Part shown: positions 1 through 7,600 of the stretch, in pieces
How the letters are laid out: the number at the start of each line of letters is the position of its first letter
How positions within the stretch are numbered: position 1 is the stretch's first letter
The notes under the pieces: model-generated
Told to the model about the DNA's origin: nothing
Databases searched by the model: none
The model's input: only the letters and a program-made list of their open reading frames with translations
Position numbers and translations under genes: made by a program
Source of the DNA: Desulfatitalea sp.
GTDB taxonomy: Bacteria > Desulfobacterota > Desulfobacteria > Desulfobacterales > Desulfosarcinaceae
DNA: 8,555 nt
Direction of reading: 5' to 3'
NCBI GenBank assembly: GCA_013041835.1
Contig: JABDRH010000001.1
Location: 1 to 8,555, forward strand

Positions 1-132
1 GGGTATGGATGGGTCTATCGGATTGTGCAAAGAGGGGATTTCGGGTTTGTTGCGGTAGGGTCGGAAGGGACTATTTATCAGGGTGATGGCAAAAGCCCGT
101 CAGCCGGGTGGTGCGGATTGAAAAGCAACTAA
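1..132 (+). CDS. C-terminal end of an upstream protein, possibly Ycf48-like beta-propeller (partial)
   Basis: Frame 1 is open from the window edge to a TAA at 130-132 and gives the last 43 residues of a protein whose start lies outside. The readable part includes GFVAVGSEGTIYQGDG and then a Trp. This resembles one blade of a Ycf48/BNR-type repeat, where the usual pattern is a hydrophobic run, VGxxGTI, a short turn and a Trp. In proteobacteria, Ycf48-like proteins are often encoded just before RND/MMPL exporters like the one that follows here, which supports the guess. That association is recalled family knowledge, not something the sequence shows. With only one putative repeat visible, any protein with a similar beta-hairpin remains possible. 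The gap to the exporter start is 216 bases, so co-transcription is plausible but not shown. Confidence 0.5.
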   Translation, partial: GYGWVYRIVQRGDFGFVAVGSEGTIYQGDGKSPSAGWCGLKSN

Positions 133-348
133 ATCTCTCCGGACTGAGGACTGTAACAATGATCGATATTCCGGGTTCAACGCAGAATGCCATCATGGCA
201 TGATATAGTGAAGTACAATACTTCGGATTGCCCCTGAAAGATATTGCAACACAGTCCCCGGCGAAAAATGGTGTGTCGCCGAATTGATTATTAATTTAGC
301 CTTGATGGGCGTGTTAGCCGGTTATTTCAGGCAGATAAGGAATGACTT
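133..348. other. Intergenic region with three small inverted repeats
   Basis: No open frame of note lies in this stretch. It holds three compact palindromes. TGCCAT-c-ATGGCA is at 188-200. GAAGTA-caa-TACTTC is at 210-224. CGGCGA (259-264) pairs with TCGCCG (276-281) across an 11-base loop. The last is followed by an AT-rich run (282-298) rather than a clean T tract, so it could be a weak terminator for the upstream gene or leader structure for the exporter mRNA. I found no convincing sigma-70 promoter by eye. Confidence 0.5.
337..341 (+). promoter_or_regulatory. Ribosome binding site that supports the GTG start of the exporter
   Basis: AAGGA lies seven bases before the GTG at 349. No ATG in the same frame with comparable spacing is nearby, so this site decides the start codon. 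Confidence 0.65.
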
Positions 349-2784
349 GTGAAAAGCGAAAAAATTGCGATAGATGAATTGTGCCGGACATTAACAAAGC
401 ACAGGGTGATCATACTGGTTGGCATACTTATCGTCACCGGAGTTTTTGTGTACGGTGCTTTCCACATTCGCGGGCATGTGGAAATTGGTGAGATGTTTCC
501 CTATGACCATCCCTATATGAAACTCACCGCGAAGTTTTCACAGGTCTTTGGTAGCGGTTCGTCCTCGGTGCTTATAGCGATGCAAACCAAAGAAGGGGAT
601 ATATTCAATACCGCGTTTCTCGAAAAGCTGAAAAACATGACCAGGGAGGTGGAACTGTGGGAAGAAGTCAATCCTGCTTTAACCTCGTCAATTGCCTCGC
701 TTTCAGCGAAGGCTGTCATGCTGCGGGCGGGGGGTGAGATTGCCGTGGCGCCGCTCTACTATTATAAGACACCGGAAACCGCAGAAGAGATGGCGCTGTT
801 GAAAAAGCGGATATTTACATCTCCATCCTTTAAAGGGACCCTGGTGGCCAGGGACGGGACCGCGGCATTGCTGGCGACCAGTTTCATGGAAGGTGTACCG
901 TATGATCGCATTCATCTAAAACTTCAGAAGCTGGTAAAGGACTATTCGGATCAAAATATCTCCATCCACATAGTGGGATTTCCTTCCCTGATGGGTTGGA
1001 TCTACAGTCTTAAATCCCAGATTCTTTATATTTTCCTGCTCAGTATCGTTGCCATGATCGTGGTTCTCGTGCTCATCTTTCAAGGGAGCCTGGTGGGCAT
1101 GGTCGCGGTAATGGGTAGCTCCTTGATTCTCACTGCCTGGGGCCTGGGCTTTATCGGGTTCGCCGGTATCAATTTCAGCCCCTTGCTCTATGTTCTGGCC
1201 TTTCTTGTCGGCGCGCGGATGATCGGCAATGCGCACCAGATTGCCTACCGGTATTTCGAGGAACTCGATTCAGCGAATGGAGACAAAAGCATCGCCTGTT
1301 ATGAGGCCATGCGAACGATGTGGATTCCGAACATTGCTGCTGTGGCTGCCGATGTTGCCGGGTTCGCCGTCCTTTTTGTCGCGAAAATCGTTCTCATGCA
1401 GCACCTTGCCGTTATCATGAGCTTTTGGATGGCGACCATCGCGTTAACCGGGTTACTGGTTCCGGTATTGTCCAGCCTTCTTCCCTGGAAAGTCGATACC
1501 GCGGAATGGCAAAAAGACAAATGTCATGAGGGCTTTTTGGCAAACTCGATGATGTTTTTAACCCGCTATTCCATCCGGAACAAGTTTACCCGGTATTCGG
1601 TTGCCTTGGTGGTCCTTGCAGTGACTATCGCAGTGGTGTGGCAAGCGAAACACTTGAAGGTTGGCGATCCATCGCCCGGCTCCCCCATCCTCGCGGTTGA
1701 CCACAGATATAACCAGGATCAGCGGATCGTGAATAGTAAATTCGATCGGACCTCCGACAGTCTGGCTTTATACTATCAAGGAGAGCCGGGAACTGCTACC
1801 GACACGGCCGTGTTGAACACCTTTGAGAAGTTTTCCCGGCATATGAAAGAGCGCCTTCCCGATATCTATAAATCCTCCCTGTCCATCAACGACACGATGA
1901 AGTCGATAAGTTTAATGTGGCATGAAGGTGATGTGGCGTGGGATCAGTTGTCCAAGCAGTCCGATGTGTTGAAATTCTGTATTTCTTATTATTGCATGCA
2001 AGCGGGTGGGTCCACCACTTCCTCCTTTTTCATGGACGCACCCCATGGATCTGCTCAGACATTTCTATTTTTCGCAGATCACACGTCGGATAACCTGATC
2101 AGAATCCGCGACGCAGCCTATGCGTATTTCAAAACGCATCCCGCGAAGATCGAAACGGGAGAATTCATACTGGCCGGCGGAACTCTCGGGATGGAGATGG
2201 CGATCAATGAATCGATGAAAAAGTACCACGTCCTTATCGACGCGATGATCTACAGCGCGCTCTTTTTAATCATGGCGCTTATTTATCGATCGATAGTGGC
2301 AGGCCTGATGCTGACGCTGCCGCTGGTTCTGTCTAACGGCATTGCTGCCGCGTATATGTCCTTAACGGGTATGGGGCTTTCGATCAATACGCTTCCCGTG
2401 TTCGCCATCGGAGCCGGCGTGGGGATCGATTTTGCGATCTACCTTTACAGCAGGGCCATTGAGGAATATCCGAATCAAAACGGAGACTGGATAAATACGA
2501 TTACCCAGTCCATCTGCACCTGCGGCAAAGCAGTTGTTTATACCGCGTTGACGATTATTCTACCGATCATCACCTGGTACTTTTTTTCCGATTTTAAATT
2601 TCAGGCCGATGTCGGTTTCTTTTTAACCATCATCATGCTGACGAACGTCATATTAACCGTGACGCTGCATCCCCTGATGATTTATGTCATCAAGCCGAAA
2701 TTTATCAGCGGAGGCGCCCAATTGAAAAAGAGGCGTCCAATTGCATCCTGTGCCTGCTCTCTTGGGGGAGCGAAAAACAGTTAA
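349..2784 (+). CDS. RND superfamily (MMPL-type) exporter, 811 residues
   Basis: This is a complete inner-membrane transporter of the RND/MMPL superfamily (COG1033-like), expected to use the proton gradient to move hydrophobic or lipid-like substrates towards the outer envelope. The actual substrate cannot be read from the sequence. Topology by eye is the classic duplicated 12-helix layout. TM1 is near residues 19-40, followed by a periplasmic loop (41-220), then five helices (about 222-244, 247-268, 276-297, 328-348, 352-379). TM7 is near 415-432, followed by a second loop (433-627) and five helices (about 628-646, 649-671, 683-703, 729-746, 753-781). The second repeat keeps the charged helix motif GAGVGIDFAIYLYSR with Asp694. 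The equivalent first-repeat segment, VGARMIGNAHQIAYRYFEE, has Asn294 at that position. The C-terminal tail (782-811) is basic and includes a short stretch coded by an imperfect DNA repeat. Start is GTG with AAGGA seven bases upstream. Placing it in the family is secure; subfamily and cargo are not. Confidence 0.88.
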   Translation: MKSEKIAIDELCRTLTKHRVIILVGILIVTGVFVYGAFHIRGHVEIGEMFPYDHPYMKLTAKFSQVFGSGSSSVLIAMQTKEGDIFNTAFLEKLKNMTREVELWEEVNPALTSSIASLSAKAVMLRAGGEIAVAPLYYYKTPETAEEMALLKKRIFTSPSFKGTLVARDGTAALLATSFMEGVPYDRIHLKLQKLVKDYSDQNISIHIVGFPSLMGWIYSLKSQILYIFLLSIVAMIVVLVLIFQGSLVGMVAVMGSSLILTAWGLGFIGFAGINFSPLLYVLAFLVGARMIGNAHQIAYRYFEELDSANGDKSIACYEAMRTMWIPNIAAVAADVAGFAVLFVAKIVLMQHLAVIMSFWMATIALTGLLVPVLSSLLPWKVDTAEWQKDKCHEGFLANSMMFLTRYSIRNKFTRYSVALVVLAVTIAVVWQAKHLKVGDPSPGSPILAVDHRYNQDQRIVNSKFDRTSDSLALYYQGEPGTATDTAVLNTFEKFSRHMKERLPDIYKSSLSINDTMKSISLMWHEGDVAWDQLSKQSDVLKFCISYYCMQAGGSTTSSFFMDAPHGSAQTFLFFADHTSDNLIRIRDAAYAYFKTHPAKIETGEFILAGGTLGMEMAINESMKKYHVLIDAMIYSALFLIMALIYRSIVAGLMLTLPLVLSNGIAAAYMSLTGMGLSINTLPVFAIGAGVGIDFAIYLYSRAIEEYPNQNGDWINTITQSICTCGKAVVYTALTIILPIITWYFFSDFKFQADVGFFLTIIMLTNVILTVTLHPLMIYVIKPKFISGGAQLKKRRPIASCACSLGGAKNS
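2711..2743 (+). repeat. Imperfect 14-base direct repeat in the 3' end of the exporter gene
   Basis: GAGGCGCCCAATTG (2711-2724) recurs as GAGGCGTCCAATTG (2730-2743) with one mismatch, a 19-base period and an A-rich spacer. It falls in the codons for the exporter's C-terminal tail, about 60 bases before a dehydrogenase fragment, and so may mark a slippage or recombination scar. Confidence 0.7.
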
Positions 2785-2805
2785 ATATAAGCGACAAAAA
2801 AAAGG

Positions 2806-2953
2806 CAGCCATCCCCCATTCCACGCCGATGCTGCCGCGTATCGAGCCGATATTGATGATCTTGCCCTTATTTCTGGGGATCATGCTCTCGGCTGCCGCC
2901 TTGCAGCAGTTGAACGTACCTGTAACATTGGTTTCGATGATTCTGGAAAATTC
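2806..2953 (-). pseudogene. Internal fragment of a short-chain dehydrogenase/reductase (SDR)
   Basis: Read on the minus strand, about 50 codons match the middle of a classical SDR. EFSRIIETNVTGTF fits the helix that carries the conserved Asn (NV.GTF). Then comes CCKAAAESMIP, and KGKIINIGSIRGSIG fits the strand that carries the catalytic Ser (II.I.S..G). Similarity stops at GMAAF, just where the catalytic YxxxK should begin, and the frame runs into a poly-A/T tract shared with the exporter's 3' flank. The N-terminal Rossmann glycine motif is missing too. Both ends are therefore gone and no functional enzyme can be made. A stop at 3005-3007 bounds the frame upstream. I see it as a relic of a deleted or transposed gene. 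The SDR assignment is strong by motif; which SDR it was (FabG-like or other) cannot be said. Confidence 0.75.
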
Positions 2954-2980
2954 GTAAGCTCTGACTGGATTCAGAAAAAA

Positions 2981-3008
2981 TTGCAAAAAATGCGGGACAA
3001 AATATTAA
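2981..3008 (+). promoter_or_regulatory. Possible sigma-70 promoter for the HD-domain gene
   Basis: TTGCAA (2981-2986) and TATTAA (3003-3008) are 16 bases apart and each match four of six consensus bases. The predicted transcript would start near 3015, leaving a leader of about 25 bases that includes the ribosome site at 3027-3033. The region is AT-rich, so chance matches are likely. Confidence 0.3.
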
Positions 3009-3026
3009 GAGTATGAATTAATCATA

Positions 3027-3033
3027 AAAGGAG
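3027..3033 (+). promoter_or_regulatory. Strong ribosome binding site for the HD-domain gene
   Basis: AAAGGAG lies six bases before the GTG at 3040. This spacing picks GTG as the start. Confidence 0.75.
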
Positions 3034-3039
3034 ACTGGT

Positions 3040-3663
3040 GTGATTGATCGATGGAATGAATTATGGCAAAAATTGGGTGCCGCCAATAAAATGGAGAATC
3101 TTTTTTATCAACTTACCAACGCTTATAATGAGAAAAACCGTGCCTATCATAATATGGGCCACATAAAGCTATGCTTAAAAGAATTTGACCAAGTAAAAGT
3201 CAGGTTAAAAAACCATTTGGAAGTTGAACTGGCGATCTGGTTTCACGATGTCATTTATGATCCTAAGTCGGTCACCAACGAAGAAGAAAGCGCTGCGTTT
3301 GCAGTCGTGGAATTACAAAAAGCTGATATCACTTGCATTTGCATTGACACAGTCAGGGACCTTATTCTTGCCACCAAGCACGACAGATCAATCAACACTT
3401 CAGATGCCGAGTTCTTGGTCGATATTGATCTTTCAATCCTTGGTTATCCACCAGGCATATATAAGGAATATGAAAAGAATATAAGAAAGGAATATGAGTG
3501 GGTTCCCGAAACGATATACAGAGAAAAGCGAAAGGAACTCTTAATGTCATTTCTTGGCAGGGACAAAATATACTATACTAAAGCTTTTTCAAATCAATAT
3601 GAACGCCAATCTCGCTTCAATTTAGAAGAAACAATCAAGTCATTGTTTGCCAGCAATTTGTGA
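3040..3663 (+). CDS. HD-domain metal-dependent phosphohydrolase-like protein (COG4339 type), 207 residues
   Basis: This is a soluble, probably cytoplasmic protein of the HD superfamily, which usually hydrolyses phosphate esters with a bound divalent metal pair. The natural substrate of this branch is unknown to me. The expected motifs occur in order: RAYHNMGHI with His37 and His41, AIWFHDVIYDP with the His69-Asp70 pair, NEEESA (80-85), ATKHD with His114, and DIDLSILG with Asp128 and Asp130. The YHNxxH opening and the FHDxxYDP form are typical of the COG4339 group, and about 200 residues is its usual length. No signal peptide or membrane helix is seen. GTG start with AAAGGAG upstream. The gene is AT-richer than the exporter and sbcC, and shares that character with nfi 163 bases downstream on the same strand. 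The neighbour suggests a possible role in nucleotide or nucleic acid metabolism, but that is only proximity. Confidence 0.85.
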   Translation: MIDRWNELWQKLGAANKMENLFYQLTNAYNEKNRAYHNMGHIKLCLKEFDQVKVRLKNHLEVELAIWFHDVIYDPKSVTNEEESAAFAVVELQKADITCICIDTVRDLILATKHDRSINTSDAEFLVDIDLSILGYPPGIYKEYEKNIRKEYEWVPETIYREKRKELLMSFLGRDKIYYTKAFSNQYERQSRFNLEETIKSLFASNL

Positions 3664-3686
3664 CATCGCAATTGATCCATTTCGAT

Positions 3687-3713
3687 GTTGGGTTTCATTT
3701 CATTCAACCCAAC
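3687..3713. repeat. Hairpin repeat GTTGGGTT...AACCCAAC
   Basis: GTTGGGTT (3687-3694) and AACCCAAC (3706-3713) form a perfect 8-base stem with an 11-base loop, 23 bases after the HD gene stop. Its T run starts about 15 bases after the stem, so it is not a canonical intrinsic terminator. The arms match a dispersed GTTGGGTT/AACCCAAC hairpin that I recall from the intergenic regions of many bacteria. That is from memory and would need a genome-wide count here. It may still help end the HD transcript. Confidence 0.55.
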
Positions 3714-3743
3714 CTTCGCTGCTATTTAATTTTTTGCGATCGT

Positions 3744-3760
3744 CCGCTATCTCCCGCTAT
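3744..3760 (+). repeat. Two CCGCTAT direct repeats one helical turn apart
   Basis: CCGCTAT occurs at 3744-3750 and again at 3754-3760, a 10-base period upstream of the nfi promoter region. A T run follows (3760-3766). The same-face spacing would suit a protein site, but the copies are short and could be chance. Confidence 0.3.
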
Positions 3761-3788
3761 TTTTTCCAAATGCCACTACGCTGAACTG

Positions 3789-3817
3789 TTGCGTTTAATT
3801 CATTGCCGCGTTAATAT
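3789..3817 (+). promoter_or_regulatory. Possible nfi promoter very close to the start codon
   Basis: TTGCGT (3789-3794) and TAATAT (3812-3817) are separated by 17 bases; TATACA (3815-3820) is an alternative -10 box. Either would start transcription only a few bases before, or at, the ATG at 3827. No purine-rich ribosome site is visible between 3795 and 3826. Box matches are modest (three and four of six). Confidence 0.35.
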
Positions 3818-3826
3818 ACAATTGCT

Positions 3827-4510
3827 ATGAAACCAAAAATTAATCATCCATGGGATCTGAAACCTTCAGAAGCCCTTAATTTGCAACAAGAATTAGGGGC
3901 TAAGGTGATTAAGGAAGACCAATTTAAGGAGATACTCCTTATCGCAGGTGTCGACGTAGCTTATGCAAAGCACAGTGAAACAATAACTGCGGCTGTCGTT
4001 ATTATCGATGCAGCGTCATTAACTGTTATAGAAACGGTTGCTGTCGAGGACAAAGCACGTTTTCCTTACATACCCGGAATGTTTTCTTTTAGAGAACTTC
4101 CATCTCTGATCAAAGCATTTGCCAAATTGCAGCACAAGCCTGATTTGGTTGTGTACGATGGACAAGGTTGTGCACACCCTCGTCGATTCGGCATAGCTTG
4201 TCACTTAGGGGTAATTTTCGATTTGCCAACAATAGGTTGTGCCAAGACTCGCCTACTCGGTGTAAATGACGAACCACATTGTAAAAGAGGAGCAACCCAG
4301 CCACTCCTTGACGAAGGCGAGGTTATCGGAAATGTACTTAGGACACAAAATCGGATTAATCCAATTTATGTATCCGTTGGACATCGCATCTCATTAGGAA
4401 CAGCGTGTGACTGGGTCTTAAGGTTATCTCCGAAATATCGTTTGCCGGAGACAACCCGTCAAGCGGACCAAGCGGTTAGAAATGCATTAAAAATGACCTG
4501 TGATGAGTAG
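3827..4510 (+). CDS. nfi: Endonuclease V (deoxyinosine 3' endonuclease), 227 residues
   Basis: This repair nuclease nicks DNA at the second phosphodiester bond 3' to hypoxanthine, the product of adenine deamination, and acts in the cytoplasm with Mg2+. The family pattern is complete. AGVDVAY carries catalytic Asp43. The PYIP wedge (80-83), which separates the strands at the lesion, runs into PGMFSFRELP with Glu90. VVYDGQGCAHPRRFGIACHLG carries Asp111 and the glycines that form the base pocket. GCAKTRLLG carries Lys140, and VGHRISLGTACDWVL and LPETTRQADQAVR (Asp214) close the protein. Length is normal for the family (about 220-230). The ATG start has no visible ribosome site, but the conserved core begins only about 40 residues in, as usual, so a different start is not required. 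It is AT-richer than sbcC, which converges on it from the other strand. Identification is firm; regulation is inference. Confidence 0.95.
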   Translation: MKPKINHPWDLKPSEALNLQQELGAKVIKEDQFKEILLIAGVDVAYAKHSETITAAVVIIDAASLTVIETVAVEDKARFPYIPGMFSFRELPSLIKAFAKLQHKPDLVVYDGQGCAHPRRFGIACHLGVIFDLPTIGCAKTRLLGVNDEPHCKRGATQPLLDEGEVIGNVLRTQNRINPIYVSVGHRISLGTACDWVLRLSPKYRLPETTRQADQAVRNALKMTCDE

Positions 4511-4528
4511 CTTGTATTTCCCATTTAG

Positions 4529-4672
4529 AAAAGGGGACGGTGATGTAATTATGCATTTTTCTTATCCGATAGGGTGATTTCCATCTCATCCGCAATCAGT
4601 TCGCCTCTTCTTACCGCCCCGCTTACTGACGATTGGGTCTAACTCAAGCCACCGTCTCCTTGTTCCTCTTTT
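4529..4672. mobile_element. Mini-element with inverted ends, probably an internally deleted REP-type transposase unit
   Basis: GGGGACGGTG (4533-4542), preceded by AAAA, is matched in inverted orientation by CACCGTCTCC (4650-4659), a 10-base stem with one G-U pair; a CTCTTTTT run follows at 4667-4674. Between the arms the minus strand encodes a short C-terminal-looking peptide with a stop (see next entry). GGGGACGGTG ends flanking REP-associated tyrosine (IS200-like) transposase genes are something I recall from deltaproteobacteria, so I read this as a deletion derivative that kept both ends but lost nearly all of the transposase. It also sits between two convergent genes, where the stem could serve in termination. 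Family assignment needs a database search. Confidence 0.5.
4549..4638 (-). pseudogene. Possible C-terminal remnant of a REP-associated (IS200-like) transposase
   Basis: On the minus strand, 29 codons run from just after a TAG (4639-4641) to a TAA (4549-4551). They begin TQSSVSGAVRRGELIA and continue with an acidic and then lysine-rich tail. TQSSVSGAVRRGE looks like the recognition helix of a small helix-turn-helix (compare the S.SAVS.AV.RGE pattern that ends several TnpA_REP proteins). There is no start codon and no catalytic HUH or Tyr region, so it is a fragment at most. The idea gains weight from the inverted ends on both sides. The match is from memory and the piece is short. Confidence 0.4.
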
Positions 4673-4688
4673 TGAAATTTCAGCTCCG

Positions 4689-7600
4689 CTAAACAGATCC
4701 GTTGCGACAACATCCAGGCCCGGATATCCGGCTCCTGCCTCCTGTTTGAGGCGTTACCTGGATCTGGGTGCTGATCCGCTCCTTTAGGGCTGGTACGTGC
4801 GAAATAACGCCGATCAGCTTTCCGTCCTGCTGCAGACCCGCAAGGGTTTCCAGGGCGGTGTCAAGGGCTTCATCATCCAGCGTGCCGAAGCCTTCATCCA
4901 GGAAAAGCGAATCCACCCGGACATTCTTGCTGGCCATATGGGACAAACCCAGAGCCAGGGACAGGCTGGCGATAAAACTCTCCCCACCGGAAAGGTTTTT
5001 CGTGGAGCGAATCTCTCCAGCCTGGTAGTTGTCAACCACGTCGAGCTCCAGAGGCTGAGCATCGTCACGGATCAGCAAGTAGCGGTCGGTCATTTTTCGC
5101 AGTTGCCGGTTGGCGTGACCGATCATCATTTCGAAGGTCAGCCCCTGGGCAAAATTGCGGTACCTCTTGCCGTCTGCGGAGCCGATCAACTCGTGCAGGT
5201 TTTCCCACCTGCGACATTCTTTTTTCCGGGCCTCGATAGCCGCTTGCTTCTCCTTTATCCGCTCTTTAGCGGCGGCATTTTCACTCAACTGATGCTTGAG
5301 ACCGGCAATGATGTCACGCAGCTCTTTCAGGGTTTCCTCGTGCGCCTTGAATTGAGGTTCGAGCTCTTCCAGCGACTTGTCGGTAACCTTGCGGGCCATT
5401 TCCGTGGCCAAGCGCGTTTCCCGATCCTTTTGTCTGGCTTTCAGATCTGTTTGACGCTCATCCAGATCCTTGGCCGTGGCCGCCAGCTCATCCTTTCGTT
5501 CAGGGGACAGTCCGGCCACCAGGAACTGTTCTTCATTTGAAAAGTCAATGGGCGCGAGCGCCGCGGAGAATTGAGTTTCCAGCCTTCTGAGTTCCGGCTC
5601 TCGTTGGTCGATGCGCTTTTTCAGAGACTCGACATGGGTCTTCGCGGTATTCCATTTTTGCTGGAGCTCATTGTGCCGGTCTCTGGCTTGCTTTTCGGCA
5701 CTTTCGGCACCAGAAACCGCCTTGTTCAAGCGCCGTTCCTCATCGTCGGGATTCTTGTCGCCGTAAAGTGCATTGCGCTCATCACTTCCCGTGGCGAGTT
5801 CCTTTTTCAAGGCCTCCAGGCGTTCCCGCTTTTCGGCAAGGGCAGTGCTTTGGGTTTCGATAACCGCATCCAGCCGCTTCATCTCGCTGTCGATGTCGGC
5901 AATCTGTTTTTCGATGTCCGCCTTGTTCTTGACCTTGGCCTGCCACGCCTTCAGCCGCGCTCTGAGGATTTCGATCAGTGATGAAATGTCCGTTTCAGGG
6001 ATGTCCGCAATATCCAGCGGCAGGAGTTTTGCAGAAACGGCCTGACGGCGTTCGGCAAAATCAGCCCGGAGTTTTTCCAAGGTGTCCTTCACCTCGGCAA
6101 GGGCTTTTTCGGTAGTATTCCTGTCAAAAGCCGCTGCTGACGCCAGCTTTTCAGCCTCTGTCAGGTTTTTTCGGGCCAGGCTTTCGGCTTCTTCGAGTTT
6201 TTTGATGGCGACTTCCTGTTCCTCGGCTTTGCTAATCAGCCGGGTCAGGGCGTCGATCTTCTGTTCTGTTTCATCGGGGACAGGAACATTCCCTTCCGCG
6301 AAGGGGTGCTTGGTTGCGCCGCAGAGTGGACAGGGCTTGCCGTCTTCCAGTTTTGCCCGGTGATCTTCAAGCTCTGCTATTTTGGTCAGGAAGGCCATTT
6401 CACGCAGCAGGGTTTCCTTCTCGGTGCGGTATTCCCGCAGCAAGCGGTCCCCAAGTAGCTGGGTCAAAGCATCTTTGCCCTGCTGAAGCTGTTTTGATGC
6501 GTCCTTCAGCTCCTGCTTCCGAATGACGGATTGTTTCTGACAGCCGTCGAATGACTTTGTCGCCTGCTCCAAGGCATTCGAGGCCTTATCGTGGTCGGTC
6601 TTTTTTTGAAGGATTTCGTTGTGCCTCGAGAGCAGATCGCTCAACTGTTCTTCAACACCAGCCAGGCCGCTGATCAGCCATTCATCCTGTCCATGCGCCT
6701 TGAGGTAGCCGTCAACACGGTCCAGTCTCTGATGCGCCTTGGAACGTTTTTCCTGTTCCTTGAGCCGGACGTGCTTATCTGCATCAATCTTTACCGCATC
6801 CTTCCCGCAGCCCTCATCAGCTTCTGAAACAGCCTTTTGCTGATCGGCAAGTTTCTGATCAAGGGAGCGAACCTTCTGCAATGTTGGCGCGGCCGCTTTC
6901 AGTTCTTCTTTGGCCCGAGCGGTTTGTTGCTCAGCCGATTTTAGCGCCTCGGCCTGTCTCTTGGCGGAGGACTCCAGTCCAGGAAGAGCCTCTTCCTCGG
7001 TTTTCAATGCTGTTCTGTCATCCGCCTGTTGCTTGCGGGTGGCGGTGAGCGTAGCGTATGCACCGTCCAGTGAGGCGGCGCTCAAAGCCCGGTTGAGCTT
7101 TTCACGATCCGGTTTGAACGCCTTGATGTCGATTTGCAGCTTGCTCGCCTCGTCATCCAGGCTGCCGATTTCCTTCTTCAGCCCATCGATGGTGGTGAGC
7201 CAGTCAATGGCCTTGCCGGTGTCAGCGGACTTGGCGGCAAGATCTGTCTCTTCCTTCTGCTTTGTCTCGAGCGCCTGCCCAATCTCTTTTTCCTGCTCCG
7301 GCTCCAGGATTACGATTCCCGCCGTTTCAGCTTGGAGCAGGTTCAGTTTTTCCCGCTCTTCGCGCCGGCGCTCATGGACACGGATGGATATCTTGCTGTA
7401 AATCTCAGTGCCCGTTATCTGCTCCAGGATCGGAGCCCGTTCATCAGGTGCCGCCCGGAGGAATGCGGTGAAGCCCCCTTGGGCCAACAACATGGACCGG
7501 GTGAAACGATCAAAGTCCATGCCGGTAGCCGACTCGATCTGGTCGGCTACCCCTCTGATCTTAGATTCGTAGATCTCGCCGGAATCGGCATTGGCGATTT

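Noticed and set aside
2741..3016. 91-codon plus-strand frame after the exporter
   Set aside because: It overlaps the exporter end and runs antisense to the SDR fragment, which gives a far better family match on the other strand.
3744..3766. Intrinsic terminator ending in the T run after CCGCTAT
   Set aside because: No GC-rich stem directly precedes the T run; the only perfect stem in this gap (3687-3713) is about 50 bases earlier.
3687..3826. Integron attC-type recombination site between the HD gene and nfi
   Set aside because: The conserved RYYYAAC/GTTRRRY core pair and the long imperfect palindrome of attC are not present.
4797..5540. 247-codon plus-strand open frame opposite sbcC
   Set aside because: It is antisense to the SbcC ATPase end, shows no family motif, and is explained by the codon bias of the real gene.
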